Shown piece after piece: positions 19,330 through 32,620 of a stretch of 64,000 nt of DNA. Each line of letters starts with the position of its first letter. Position 1 is the first letter of the stretch. Origin of the DNA: Zymoseptoria tritici IPO323 (Eukaryota; Ascomycota; Dothideomycetes; Mycosphaerellales; Mycosphaerellaceae); contig NC_018210.1 of the NCBI RefSeq assembly GCF_000219625.1, positions 1,364,001 to 1,428,000 of the forward strand, given 5' to 3'. The position numbers and the translations under genes are program-made. The notes beneath the pieces are model-generated. The model had not been told where the DNA came from. It saw nothing but the letters and a program-made list of their open reading frames with translations, and made no database searches.

Positions 19330-22300
19330 CGGACAACGGCGTAAATCCTTCGGGATCCGGTAACGTTAATCCGGAGGAGCCGAGTATACCCGATCTCTAA
19401 ACGTTCCTCTAGCAACTATATATACGTTAATATGCAATGTAGGTAGAGCTAGAACATTAGCGGAACGCTATTAATCGGGCGGAAGCCGAGCGGAATGCAC
19501 CGTAGCCGGCAGCCGAAGCTAGAGGAGCCCTAGTAGATCTAGCGGCCCCTTCTATAAACGACCTAATTCGAGCGCTAACCTAGGCGATCTCCGGTCGACC
19601 GGCCGCGGGCGACGACTTAAAACCCTCGGGCCCTAAGGGTTAGAAGCTAGTAGCCTAGGACGGGAAGTCGAGTACTTTCCGAGACTATCTACTACGGCTA
19701 AGAAGCTCCTTTCGAGTACGTGCCGGCCTTAAACTAACGCTCCCCGACCCGTACTACTAGGACGCTATCTACGACACCCTCCCTTATAAGGAGAGATCTC
19801 GTATACGTTATTTCTAGGAGTCGGGAAGAGTAAACGAAGCACGGGACCCCGAGGCTTTCTTTACGCGACTCGAAGAGGTCTTCGGCGATAGCAGGAAGGC
19901 CTTAAACGCACTAGAAGAGCTTACAAACCTCCGGCATAAACTTAGTTAGCTATAGTACGACTACTAGCTAAGATTTAACGATCTCCTACTTAGTGCCGGT
20001 AGAGCGAGCTAGAAAGACAAAATCTAGATTAGATACCTAAAATACACCTTTTCGAACCCCGTAAAGACATATACTACCTCTATCGCAAACATTAAGGACT
20101 ATAACGATTATACGGAGGAGGTCGAGCGGGTAATAACTAATCTAGAGGCTACTAACTAGTTTAAGGCTACTAACAAAAAGTAGAAAGAGAAGAACAAAGA
20201 CACTATTTCTTCTATACCGGTAACCGCGCGCCCTTAGGGTAGGAGCACCTTAAGAGCATAGGTAGACGCCGATAGAGATACTATTATAACCCCGGCCTAA
20301 ACGAGTAGGAATCGCTTAAGAAGCTAAGGAAGTCGGAATAGTTACGCTAAAGGGAAGCAGAGAGCAAAGTAGGTCGACGACGCAGAAAGAGAGCAACGCC
20401 GATAGAAGAGACTCTACTTCCGCTATAGAGCGGACAGACACCGCGTACGCGAATGTCCCTACGCCGTAGGAACGCTACCCGCTAGAATAAACGCGGTCCG
20501 CGCGGGACTAGTTCTAGAGGACGATAAAGAGGAGTCGGATTCCGTAGAGACGGGAAAAGACTAACTCCTTCCCGAAGTGCTAGGGTAGGAGACGGTGCAG
20601 CTATAGCAATAATAGCAGGCTAGGAGGCGTTTAAGAGTAAGATAAACGGTACTCTAATCTATAGCGACGTAGTCCTAGAAGAAACCTTCGGGACCTTCGC
20701 CCTAATCGACGAAGGATGTTAATACTACGCTACTATTAACGGAGACCTAGCTAAAGGCCTCGGGCTTAGCTTAGTTAGCGATAAGAAGAGAGGCGTTAAG
20801 GGCGCTACTACGTCTATACGTAACTCGCAGATTAAGGGAGTCGTCGCGTTCCGGATAGGAGTAAGCGGATATACCTAGTTAGTATATGCTTACGTCGTGC
20901 CTAACTTAGCCTTCCCTCTAATCCTTAGGAACCCCTAGAAGGCGTATAATAGGATCCGGACTGCACTAGAGGAACACTAGTTCTACTATAGTATTACTAA
21001 CAAATAGGTAGAAGAAGGGAGGAACTACGAGGGGATTAAGGACTCCGGCAGCTTTATAGCGGCTACTATAGCTTTAGTCGAGGACGTTAAGAAGACCCTT
21101 TAGGATACTAAGAGGTTTATAACCCTTGCTGCAGTAACAGTTTAGGATATCTAGAAGTCCTTAGAAGTAAAGGAGCCCCTAATAGACAAGCAGCTTAAGA
21201 ATAGGCTCCCCCCGGAGCTTTATAATATACTACCGCTGTTTAGGACGCGGGAGGCCGACAAGCTCGCTCCTTATAGAGGGGATCTAGACTATAAGATCGC
21301 TCTCCGGCCGAATTCCGATAGTTTACTACCCCGATTACCTTAGGGCCCCTTATACGGCATATCTAAGGACGAACTCCTAGTCCTAAGAAAAGTTATCGAT
21401 GCCCTACTAAAAAAGGGATATATCCGGCTAAGTTCCTTAGAGGCTATAGCACCAGTGCTTTTTGCTCGCAAACCGGGAGGGGGACTACGTTTCTACTATA
21501 ACTATCGAGCGCTAAACGCCCTAATAAAGTATAACAGGTACCTACTCCTATTAGTTCCGGAGACCCTAAGGAACCTTACGGGCTTACGATAGCTTACGAA
21601 GGTCGACGTTATAGCCGCCTTCTATTATATTCGTATAGCAGCCGGCGAAGAGTACAAGACAGCCTTCCGTACTAGATTTAGTCTATTCGAGTAGTTAGTA
21701 TGCCTGTTTAGTCTATCCGGGGCACTAGCTACTTTCTAGTAGTTTATTAACAATTTGTTGCGGGAATATCTAGACGACTTTGCATTAGCATATAGTAATA
21801 ATATAATTATCTACTCCGATAGCACGCTCGAGGATTACTACTAGAAGGTTCGTATAGTCCTCCGGGCCCTTTAGGATAGGGGGCCTATACCTAGACCTAG
21901 GAAAGTACGCTTTTATATAGAAGACTATTAAGTACCTAGGGTTTATCGTTTATGCCGACGGAAAAGGCGTAGGACCCGACCCTAAGAAGATTTAAGTAGT
22001 AGAAGACTAGAAGGCACTACGAACGTAGAAGGAGGTTCGAAGGTTCCTAGGTTTTACTAACTACTACAGGATATTTATCCCTAACTACTCTAAGATTACT
22101 GCTCCCTTAACCGCGCTTACCGGGAAGGGAACGCCGTTCTCCTAAGGAGAACTTAAGGAGAAGGCATTCTAGAGGTTAAAGGGGAAGTATTACAGGGCTC
22201 TAGTACTTATATACTAGGACCCGGGGCTTCCTACGTTCCTAAAGACAGATTGCAGCGGGTTCGCGATTAAAGGCGCGCTCCTATAGGAAGCGAACGGGGT

Positions 22301-24440
22301 CCTAAAGCTAGTAGGCTTCTTTTTATAGAAGCTTAATAAGGCCGAGATTAACTACGACATTTACGATAAGGAGATATTAGCAGTAGTATCCTACCTAAAA
22401 TTCTAGGCACCCGAGCTAAAGACGTATAGTCCCTTTACTATTTAGACGGACTATAAGAACCTAGAGTACTTTATAACGAAGAGGTAGCTAAGTAAGAGGC
22501 AGATTCGATAGTTTAAGACCGTTACTTTATTTTAGTTTAAACTCGTATACCGACTAGGGACCGAAGCGATTATACCGGACGTACTTTCTTATAGGGAGTA
22601 GGACACTCTAGGCGAGGACGACAAGATATTACAGTTTAGGAGGTTCCTAGAACCTAATCTAGCCCTAGATTAGCCGGCGGCCGGAGGGGAAAGGGAGGTA
22701 ATAGCTAACAACCTGTCGGCTACGTCTATCTAACTCTGCTACCTACAAGCTATACTAATATAGCTAGTAGCTTTAGAGCCGAATTCCGACAGTAAGGACG
22801 CGGCAGCAGCGGGACCCTTTTAGGACAGCGAGTTAAATAAACTATAGGGTCCGACTTTAAAAAAGGACACCTAGTATTAGATAGTAATCCGCGCTATTAA
22901 GGACGGATCCCGGGCTATTCTACTAGATCTAAAGGTTAAAATCCAGATTAGGGATTGTAGCATCGACGAGAAGGGCCGCTTAAGGCATCGCGGTAGGTTG
23001 TAGGTTCCTAGAGCAGTAGTTACGTCGGAGGCTGAATATAAGTCGGCGGACACTAAGATTCTGCAAAACGATAAACTCCGTACTAAGATTATTTAGTCCG
23101 TACATAACTCCCTAGTCTACGGCTACCCCGGGCGGGACTCTATAGCCTTTATACTAGGGAGAAACTTCTACTAGCCCCTATAGTTACGTTATATTAGGAG
23201 ATTTTTAAGAAACTGCGATTACTACGGAAGGAACAAGGTATAGAGAGAGCACAAATACAGACTCCTACGCCCTCTACTAGTTCCCGATCGCTTCTTCTAG
23301 GAGATCTCTATAGATTTTATAACCGACCTCCCTAAGTCTAAGGGGAACCGTTACCTATAGGTTATTAAAGACTGTTTAAGCAAGTCCGTCGTTTTAGAGG
23401 CGATGCCTAGTATAAAAGCGGAGGAGTGCGCCGAGAGATTCCTAGACTACTAGGTAAGATATTATAGGCTGCTAAGCGCGATTACAAGCGATAGGGGGAC
23501 GAACTAGACGAGCACATTCTAGAAAATACTCTGCTAGTTAGTCGGAGTATAGCAGCGACTAAGCTTAGCTTACTACCCTTAAACCGACGGAGGCCTAGAA
23601 AGACTAAACTAGGACGTCTAAGCCTATCTAAGGAACTATATTAATTACAAGCAGTCCGACTAGAAACGCTAGCTCTCTACGGCCTAATTAGCGCTAAACG
23701 CCTATTACTATTCGGGGTTAGGAATAAGCCCCTTCTTCGCAGTTTACGGATACGAAGCCCTGTCTCCTATGCCCTTAGAGCCGGACAACGAGGAGCCCTC
23801 TACGCTAGCCGCAGCCTAGAGAGCCTCGAAGTTCGTAGAGAAAATAAAGGGAATTATAGACCTATGCTAGGCAAGTATAGCGGACGCTACCTAAAAGTAG
23901 GAGGAGGCCGCTAATAGGAAGCGCACCGCGGCGCTAATATACCGGAAGGGCAACAAGGTATAGCTAGATTTAAGGAATTATCGCACTAATCGCCCTAAGG
24001 AAAGCCTAGATTATAAGAATACGAAGTACACGGTTAATAAGGTCTTATCGCCGGTTTCTATCTGTTTAGCTAGGATCCCTAGCAACATTTATCCGGTCTT
24101 CTATTTAGATCTACTAAGACTAGCGAGCGACGACCCTCTCCTAGGCTAGGTCTCCGACGATTACTAGCCGGATCTAGTATTAATTAAGTCGCATAAGGAA
24201 TAGGATATAGAAGAACTACTATGTGCGAGGATAGTACTAAAGAATAGAGGAGGGGGAAGGGAGGTCCTAGTTAAATAGACCGGCTACTACGATCTAACGT
24301 AGGAGCCCTTAGACAACCTAGCGGATACTATTGCTATAGATAACTTCGAGCAAAATTTTAGAAATGCTAAAGTTAATAATAGGCCAAAAGAGAAGTATAT
24401 TAAGAGGAGGAAAAAGAGAGTAGTTACCGATAAGAAGTAA
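19330..24440 (+). pseudogene. gag-pol of element A
   Basis: A degenerate polyprotein. The Zn knuckle remnant is near 20410-20460 (Cys positions partly changed to Tyr). An LIDEGC protease motif is near 20700, and the RT block FARKPGGGLRF near 21455 with the catalytic YxDD-like site near 21800. RNase H lies at about 22240-22520. Integrase (HxxH/CxxC remnant, then a D,D,E core) covers about 22950-23750. A chromodomain-like tail (VLVK-TGYYDLT) is near 24190-24330. Stops are nearly all TAG/TAA at Gln/Trp codons. Chromodomain integrases steer insertion to heterochromatin, in keeping with this location. Confidence 0.75.
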
Positions 24441-24484
24441 CCGGACGTACGAGGAGAACGAAAGGTTACATAAGAATTTTTATT

Positions 24485-25327
24485 TTATAAATTGCTTTTT
24501 AGAGTAGCAATCGCACTACTATGTTCTATACTAGGAACCGACCGAGAACGAGTAGAAGTAGCTATCTACGAAGAGCAACGCCTACCTAATACGAGAGTAG
24601 TAGGAATACTACTAGGACTAAGGAGCGGTTAGCGGGTTATACTAAACGGAGACTAGCGAAGTACTTACGTTTGTCCTTACTACGCGACAACCTCCTCTAC
24701 AGAACGAGTAATCTCCGAAGCTACCGGACTATTTCGAGCAGTTAGTAGGGGTTTTCGATCGGAGATAATAAGAGAACCTACGCAGAGAGCAAACCTACTA
24801 CCTATAGTAGCTTTAGGGCTTTCTAAGCCTTAAGAGCAGTACCTAAACTATTATAAGCCTTATTACTATAGTCTAATTAGCTAACAGTTTTCGAGCGGAG
24901 GCCGGCGATACTTACGCTGCCTACTAAGTTCCTACGCGGGTCTAAAGGGCGTAGGCGACATAGGCGAATTAAGGACTAGGCAGTTAGCGGCGACTTTCGA
25001 GCGGAGCTAGGTTATAACTTATAGTTTAGCGCAATTCTTACGCTTAGAGTAATAGCTCCTATACGCGCGAGAACGGCCTATCTAGGTTTGTTAGCGGGGT
25101 CCGGCGGAAAGCAGGTAGGATACATTATATACTACTAGTAGGACGCAGTCGATTCCGCTTTTAGCGCATAGCTCGCAATAGATAACGGCACGCGGCTAGT
25201 TCTAAGCGGGAGCCGCTAGAGGAGGAGCGGGGGTAGGCGCCGGCGGGTTGTTAGCGGCTAGCGGGAAGGTAAGGGCGGGACCCGGGTTGTTGTTCTAAGG
25301 ATTGTTGTTGTTGCCGAAAATAGACAT
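24485..25327 (-). pseudogene. Antisense accessory ORF of element A
   Basis: A minus frame starts at ATG 25327-25325 and runs in one register to TAA at 24487-24485 (281 codons), broken only by TAG/TAA where CAG/CAA/TGG are likely. The N-terminus is Asn-rich (MSIFGNNNNP) then Pro/Ala-rich (NNPPAPTPAPPLAAPA). A Cys cluster follows (CELCAKSGIDC) and the C-terminal part is Ser/Arg-rich. It lies between the chromodomain end of pol and the right LTR, opposite to gag-pol. No family is recognised. The length of the register argues against chance. Confidence 0.55.
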
Positions 25328-25743
25328 TATCTACGACTCCGTTAGAAAAGTACCGGGGTCCTAGATAAAAGCGAAGGACTCGAACCCTTAACCTTTAGGT
25401 TAAAAACTTACCTTAACGATTTAATAATGCTAGCGGTAGAAAAGAGGGGGGGGCAGGGTATTTATACGTAGCCCTAGGCTCTAAGGGCGTGTTTTCCGTA
25501 TATTGTTACCTTCTCGACAATACTAGAAAGGTAACGAGATAGAGTAAAGTATAGTAGGCTTATTATGTCGGGATCCGACAGTTTTCGCCCGGATATGCGA
25601 CAATACTAAGAAAAGAGTGGACAATAGGAGTGAATTTTAGCTAATTAGACGATTGTAGTAGGTCTAAAGGAGAAGGGTAAATAGTCCGCTGCTTTTATAT
25701 CGGTTGCCGACGACTTTTCCGCGCACCGAGAGGAGGGGGGTAT

Positions 25744-25913
25744 TATAAGGGACTAGCGCCCTTTCTATAACACGTAGCGCAACCCCGTGCTTTGTCTTAG
25801 CAGCCTACATCCTTTTCTGCGCTTACCGCGAGGTTTTAGGCTACTTCCTTATCGAACTTGCTGTATCTAACATAGACTCTGAACTCTCGTATATACATTG
25901 TTCACCCGTAACA
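25744..25913 (+). repeat. Right LTR of element A
   Basis: 170 bp, TATAAGGG...CCGTAACA. The left copy begins TGTGAGGG, so the differences at the end are G-to-A. Confidence 0.85.
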
Positions 25914-26165
25914 CCTTAACTATCGGATATTCGTAGTAGTTTATCTACCTTATTTAATACACCGCCTATAGCCTCTTAATATTAGTCTCTTTAGTACACT
26001 AGCTAGCTACTATTCCTTAGAGCTATTACGGTTTATATATTACTCTAAAGGGCTCTTAGTAGTTATAAAGCGTAACTTCTTCCGGTTGTTTTAGCTAGCC
26101 TACTAGAAGGCCTTTATACTAGCTAATATAGCCTCTAGCTTCTATAAGACAGGCCTTGTAGTGGG
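25914..26165 (+). pseudogene. Fot1/pogo transposase, 3' part
   Basis: Continues the frame broken at 19114. The block HRLQPLDVxLF typical of pogo transposases can be seen in RIP-altered form near 25955-25990, followed by a KxGL-like end near 26145. The sequence changes to unmutated DNA soon after. Confidence 0.65.
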
Positions 26166-26440
26166 GAATATCGCACTGTCACGTGTGGTCTGTATCTAGC
26201 TTCAGCTTCGTGTGCAGGTCGGAGGATCATCAGGACATCGACCTCCGGAAGGACCTTGGACACGCACACGAGGCCTAACAGTACAGAGCTCTCAATACTA
26301 CCTCCTTTGCCCCCCCTACCTTTCACTCTAATTGTACAGTTTACCGCCCTTTTTGCCCCCAATGCTACCTCGTACGTCCGCACTGCTACTATCCGCGGGA
26401 GATCGGAACCTTTGGAAGTTCCCCCCTCACAGCCTATATC
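26150..26440. other. Unmutated island between repeat blocks
   Basis: About 290 bp that keeps CpA and TpG, unlike both neighbours. Open frames exist on both strands (82 codons minus, 73 plus) with no recognisable product. It may be leftover host DNA, or the end of the DNA transposon. Confidence 0.45.
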
Positions 26441-26708
26441 TATATTAAGGAAGCTAAGCGATATACTTAGGATTTAGACGTAAAGTCGAGCTAGGGCTCG
26501 GCGTAGACGATAGCCGAGAGTACGTAGCCTCTTAGCTACGTACGTAACGTATACTCGTATATTAGGAGGTACGTAGGTGCCTCGTAATAATAGTAAGAAT
26601 TAGTTTTATTACTAATCGGACGATTAGTTAGCGTTCTATATACTACGACATCTTTATACTTCTTATAATTCTAATTCTTCTCTAAGAGCCCGCGGTCTAT
26701 AGAACCTA
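26441..26708. other. Probable 5' leader/LTR region of element E
   Basis: RIP-mutated AT-rich DNA upstream of the gag start of element E. No partner LTR is visible in the window, so the border cannot be set. Confidence 0.3.
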
Positions 26709-27267
26709 ATGTCGGACGCGATACCCGACAGCGACCTACCTACTAGTCTCTAGCGATACGGTAGCGAGTAACGAGGACCTAAGGAACTACCTACTCCGGC
26801 GGCTCCTAATAATATCGAAGCGGAGATTAATCGATTAGACGAGGAAGTAGCCCGACTATAGGCGGCGCTTCGCTTACGCGATATACGCGTACGTATATAG
26901 GGATTACGTAGGATAGCCGAAGAAGAGCCTCCGGAGATAAGCGGCCTAAACGTAGAAGACGATTAATCGATTATAGCGGCTAACTCTCTTAATTAGCGCC
27001 GCCGCTAACTTAGCTAGGATTTCGTCTGTACGCCCGAATCGGCCGCTAGCTTACGAAGCACTAGCGCGGTGTATACGAGGAGCTTAGCCTCTTACCCGAA
27101 GCTAAAGGAGCCGAAACTATTTAAGGGTAATAGCGTTACCGAGAGCCGATAGTTTATTAGGGAGCTCGAGCTTATCTTTAAGCTAGCCTTAGACTCGTAT
27201 TAGGACGAGCGTAACAAGATCCTATATAGGGTTATATACCTCGTAGGCGACCCGTAAGAGAAGTAGC
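26709..27267 (+). pseudogene. gag N-terminus of gypsy element E
   Basis: The frame starts at ATG 26709 (MSDAIPDSDLPTS). It has a coiled-coil-like NNIEAEINRLDEEVARL and the gag block YPKLKEPKLFKGNSVTES...FIRELELIFKLALDSY. It is cut by element B; the rest of the frame is found again from 56965. Confidence 0.65.
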
Positions 27268-27391
27268 TATAAGGGTAGTATAACTAGGTAGCAACTAATA
27301 CGTATAAGTAGTCTATATACGAATGTCTATATTGCCTACCGAGTATAACGAAGGGAGGCGAAAGGGAACAAAAGGGAATATATATACTAAG
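27268..27391 (-). repeat. Left LTR of element B, first piece
   Basis: 124 bp ending in CTAAG. The second piece (35270-35369, 100 bp) follows after the TRIM. Together they match 56736-56959, which shows the empty site TACTAAGCC. Confidence 0.8.
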
Positions 27392-27532
27392 TGTCATAGG
27401 CTGTGCCTAGGGCATAGGCTTAGGCTGCGCTAAGCCTTTAAAAGTGGGGCGCAATTTTAGAACACCGTTCTGAAATTCTTGTCTTTTTAGCACTTTTGGC
27501 CTAGTAGTAAAGCGCCCTACCCTGAACCCCAA
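27392..27532 (+). repeat. TRIM LTR 1, left piece
   Basis: Contains the hairpin AATTTTAGAAC-ACC-GTTCTGAAATT (27453-27477) and an A-box-like TGGCCTAGTAG (27497-27507). Cut by element C after 27532; it resumes at 34477-34518. Confidence 0.7.
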
Positions 27533-27747
27533 TGTCACATCTGCCTCCGCCGAATACCGACAATCGGCATCTAATCCCCTGCCTTAGCGGCATATGCACC
27601 CCTACTAGGGCCTTTTAAGCTCGTTTAAGCCAGATTGCGCCTGTCGTATAAGGATACGTAGAATCTCCTCCTTCCGAGAGAGTATCGAATCGAGTCTGTT
27701 CTAAAGTGATTTATACTGCTACTCTATTCTTAACTACACCTTTTACA
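27533..27747 (+). repeat. Left LTR of element C
   Basis: 215 bp, TGTCACATC...CCTTTTACA, nearly unmutated although the internal region is heavily RIP-altered. Confidence 0.85.
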
Positions 27748-27759
27748 TACGATTCGATC

Positions 27760-30700
27760 TACCCTACAGTACGACGAATTACTTCCGAGATAGCTTCGTC
27801 TCGTCCCGGCCTATTAGGGAGCAAGAGTACCTGTCGCTATACGAACGAACCCGCTAACGACCCGGAGACTATAGAAACCTCTACTTAGACTGCCGTTAGC
27901 GACGACGAAGACGCCGAAGGCGGGCCTAAAAACCCGGAAGAACCTATCGGGCACTAGGATGCCGCTAACGAGGGCGAAGAAGAACCGGAGAACCCTCTAC
28001 AGGAAGAAGACACTCTACCTAAGGGAGAAGAAGATAACATTAATAAACAAATCCGCAAGGAAGAGGCCGCTACCGCCAGACAGGAGCGCCTCCTCTAGCT
28101 TAGCCTTCTCTAGGCACGCAATAAGGCTATAAGGGACCGTATTGCCTAGGTACAGAACGGATCTATCCCTACTGTCCTACCCGATGCCCTAATTCGGCTA
28201 TCTATCCCTAAGAACGCGCTCCTAAAGGCCCGGAATCCCTATATCTTCGAGGGAAAGAACCGCGCCGACTAGGAATAGTAGCAGGAAGATATTAACCGAG
28301 CAATTAACCGGGCTAGCATAGCTACCGACGAAGAAAAGATAGAATTCGCTAAAGAATAGATAGCGAGACCCTAAAAGCAGTACTAGAAGCGCTACCTTCT
28401 CGACAAGGCATCTGTTCGGCTAATATAGAGCGATATATAGCTCGTAATGCTAGATTCTATAGGTACAAAAGACAAACGTACCTAAAGAGCTATAAATAAT
28501 ATTAAAGAGGCTAAACAGGGCGATAGGACCCTAACTGGGCTAATAAACTACCTAAAAGAACAGTAGGATAAGATTAGTTATACCGACATTCCTAGGATGA
28601 TCTATAAATTTAAGGGAGCTCTTACCCCGGCGGTTAGAAACAGGCTCGAACAGGGCTAAGTTACCCTTACGACCCTTGTAGATGTAGAGGAACGAGCTAA
28701 TATATCGTACCGACAGATACAGGAATTTAACAAAAAGCGCTTAGTAAAGACTTCCGTCGATAAGACTAACGGAAGGCGCCTAAACAAAAACAATAAGCCC
28801 CCGAGTAGGCCGAGAAGGGCTAAAACCCCCCCGAAGGCGGCTAATAAGGAGAAGTCGGCTACCGCCTGCTAGATATGTAGCAAAGAGGGCTACCGGCGCT
28901 AGGAATGCCCTAATAAGGACTAGTCGGGAAAAGGGAGAGCCTGTAGTAGATCTCCTCTAATCGCTGCGGGTTAAGTCTAGTACTTAGAGGCCTAAAGAAA
29001 GGCTGCCGAGCTAGGAGGAATTCCCCGAACTACAGGGGAAGGGCTAATATACCTTAAAGTAGAGATGCAGGGTCCTAATAGGACTAAGACACTCCGAGCA
29101 CTACTCGATTGCGGAGCGCAAAGCAACTTTATAGATAACATAGCAGCTAAAGAGCTAGGCCTAAGCCCTAAGTTAGGGCAAACGGCCTAATACGTAGTAC
29201 TAAACGGCTAGAGGATAGCTGTTTAGGGAGAATGCCGCGTCCCGTTTAAAGTAATAGACACTTAAGGACATATAAGAGGATATATAGAAACCTTCGTAGT
29301 CGGAAGAATCTACGGGTTCTAACTAGTCCTCGGTATGCCCTAGCTAGAACGATAGAACCCGAGGGTGAACTTTATCTGCAAAAGCGTTACCTAGAAGGGG
29401 ACGAAAGGCAGACAATAGAGGCTAGTTAGGCTCGTCTTACCTAAAGAGTTCTAGAAGGACGCCTCCGGCATCCCTTCGGGGCGCGTTTAGGCCCTTACCG
29501 CTTAACGCACAGACGACGCGCTAAAAGAACCGGAACTTCTAAGCGAATTCTCGGACTTCGCGGACGTTTTCGCAGAAGGAAATAAGTCCCTTCTCCCCGA
29601 GACAGGGCCAAATAAGCTTAGTATCGACCTCGAAGAAGGCAAGGAGGCCCTGTACGGCCTATTGTACAACCTCTCTATAACAGAACTAGAGACTCTGCGC
29701 AACTACCTCGCCGATAGTCTAGAAAAGGGGTAGATCCGCCCCTCGACCTCCCTAGCGGAGGCAGGTATCCTCTTTGTAAAGAAAAAGGACGGTAGCCTAC
29801 ATCTATACGTCGACTATAGGGCCCTTAATGCCGTCACTATTAAGAATAGACACGCCCTTCCCCTCGTCTAGGAATCTCTAGACTAGCTAGCGCCGGCAAA
29901 GTTCTTTACAAAGCTAGATATACGAGACGCGTACTATCGCATCTAAATTAAGGAGAGTAACTAGTAGAAAACTGCCTTTCGGACGAGGTATAGCTACTTT
30001 AAGTACACTATAGTCCTGTTTAGGCTAACTAACGCCCTAGCAGTGTTCTAAGGATACATAAACTACGCCCTCCGGGGCCTGCTAGACTACTATGTTATAG
30101 TATACCTCGACGATATCTTAATATACTTATAAGACGCCGAAAGCTACAAGAAACACGTTAGGATAGTCCTCGAGAGACTTAGAAGACACCGACTCTTTGC
30201 TAAACTGTTAAAGTGCGAGTTCTTTAAGCGGCAAGTCGGCTACCTTAGGTTCGTAGTAACCCTAAAAGGGGTCGAAATAGAGGCAGAAAGGATCTAAGCT
30301 ATCGCTAACTAGCCCCTTCCGGCCTTAGTTAGGGACATTCGCATCTTTATCGGATTTGCGAACTACTACCGCTAGTTTATTAAGGGATTCTCCCGCATAG
30401 CTAGCCTACTAAACCGCTTAATAGAGAGAGGCCTAAATAGTACTAAAGGAGGATACCGACAGAGAAAGGAGGAATTAGTTCCCCTCGAACTCCTACCTAA
30501 CGCAGTACAAGCATTCTAGCAGTTAAAGACCAGGTTTATTAAAGCGCCTATCTTACGGCATTTCGACCTAAAACTGCCTATCCGCGTCGCAACAGATGCC
30601 TCTAGGTTCGCCGTTAGGGCAGTACTGTCCTAACCGCATAAAACGGAGGGCAAAATGCACTAGTACCTAGTAGCCTTCTTCTCTAGCAAGATAAACGCGG

Positions 30701-32620
30701 CCGAAAGGAACTATAATACACACGATTAAGAGCTTCTCGCTATAGTCGAGGCCTTTAAGTACTAGAGACACTACATTAAGGGCGCTTTGCACTAAATTAA
30801 GGTCTTAACAGACTATTATAACCTAAAATGGTTTATAACAACTAAGCAACTAAGCTAAAGACAGGCAAGATAGGCAGAGCAGCTGTTAAACGTCGACTTC
30901 CGCATAACGTACAACCCGGGGTCGCTTAATACCGCCGCGGACAGAGTAAGCAGACGCCTAGACTTAGAAGACAGGGACTACTTAGGACGGTGGATTAACG
31001 AAAGCGACAGTGCTCCTGCATTAGACACCCTTCGGCACTAACTAGGTCTGTCTAAGGGAATAACGGCCGAATCTAGCCCTATTCGGTCTATAATAGCAGT
31101 TATAACCTACTATCTGCAGCTCGCTAGGACCTACTGTAGCAAAACGTATATAATAGCGAGCACTCTAATAGAAGAATTATTAGACTCCCCGCTAATTAAT
31201 ACAATACGCGAAAGCCTGAAATATAACCCTATAGCATCGATAGTCGAACTAGCTATAAATAACCCGGATCCGCCGGAATAGACCTAAAGGTAGGCTATAC
31301 AAGGCGAATTCCTCTTCTACGAACGGAAACTGTACATGCCGGCGGGCCTAGTACGCCTAGCAGCTCTCCGCTAGTGCTATAACGATCCCCTAGCCGGCTA
31401 CTTTGGTTTTAAACGGACCCTAGAGCTGTTATAACAGTCGTTCTACTAGCTAGACATAAGAAAATACGTTAAGGACTACGTAAACAGCTGCTAGACATGC
31501 GATAGGGCGAAGCTACGGCGATATAGCCTATATAGAGAACTCTATACGGAAGCTCTACCAAATAGGCCCTAGGAGGACCTAACATTAGATTTTATTACCG
31601 ATCTGCCCCTAAGTACGTTTATAGGGTACACATACGACTTAATCCTCGTCGTTATAGACAGGTAGTCCAAAATAGCCTACTACATTCCCGTACGGAAGGA
31701 CATTAACGCCGAAACCCTCGCGGAGGTCTTCCTAAGAGAAATCTTCCGCCTTTACGGAACTCCTAAGTTAATTACGTCCGACAGAGGACTAATCCTTATA
31801 TCCAAGTTCTAGAGCACGCTTTGCTACTACCTTAGGGTCCGAAGGAGCCTAAGTACCGCATATTACCCCTAAACGGACGGTTAGACGGAACTTTAGAACT
31901 AAACGCTAGAGCAATACCTACGAGTGTACTACAACTACGAACAGGACGACTAGGCACAGATGCTGTCGGTAGCCGAATTCTCTTACAACGATAGCGTCTA
32001 TGCGACAATAGGGGTAACACTATTCTAAGTATGTAACGTTCGCGATCTAATTGCCGCTAGATAGCCCGACCTGCCCTAATTAGAGGGCAAAGCTCCTAGT
32101 GCGGCGGAAATAGCGTATAGAGTAATCGGCCTATAGAAAACGCTACATAAAAGACTAGCTACGTTACAGGAGAGATATGCACGATACTACAATGCTCGCA
32201 AAACTGCGAAAACATACAAGGTTAGCGACCGTATGTACCTCTCTACTCGATATTTAAAGTCTATCCGGCCGTCGGAAAAGCTTAATTACAAGTATGTCGG
32301 CCTATATAGGATTAAGCAAGTCGTGAACGACGTCGCGTACACGCTAGAACTGCCGGAAACGATAAACATCTATCCTACGTTCTATATCTCCCTGCTAGAG
32401 GAGGAAAAACCTGCTAAAATTACCGAACGGGCCTAGAATAGCCTAAAGGAGATCCGATTAGAGGAACCCGACGTTTACGTAGTAGACAAGATCCTAAAGC
32501 GTAAGAAACAACACGGCAGATAGATATACAGGATCGCGTAGAAGGGCTGGCCCGCGTCTGAAAACACTTAGGAACCTGCGACTTATATTAGCCCTACTGC
32601 GATAAGAGTATTTAATAGAA
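27760..32620 (+). pseudogene. gag-pol of element C
   Basis: A degenerate polyprotein. The zinc knuckle is near 28870-28920 and a protease motif (LLDCGAQSNFID) near 29104. RT runs from YVDYRALN near 29810 to VYLDDILIY near 30100. RNase H lies at about 30540-30980, and integrase at about 31320-32010 with DFITDLP and YYPQTDGQTE visible. An intact 67-codon stretch at 32233-32436 holds the integrase C-terminal barrel (YKYVGLYRIKQVVND). A chromodomain-like tail (YVVDKILKRKKQHGR) is near 32470. Stops are TAG/TAA at expected Gln/Trp positions. Confidence 0.75.

Larger units (their letters stand above)
19115..25913 (+). mobile_element. Ty3/gypsy chromovirus 'element A', 6.8 kb
   Basis: The element has two 170-bp LTRs, a gag-pol remnant, an antisense ORF and a polypurine tract (GAGGAGGGGGG) before the right LTR. 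The 5-bp target duplication CCTTA is at 19110-19114 and 25914-25918. It lies inside the Fot1/pogo transposase, whose frame resumes immediately after the duplication. RT, RNase H and integrase come in Ty3/gypsy order. Confidence 0.85.
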
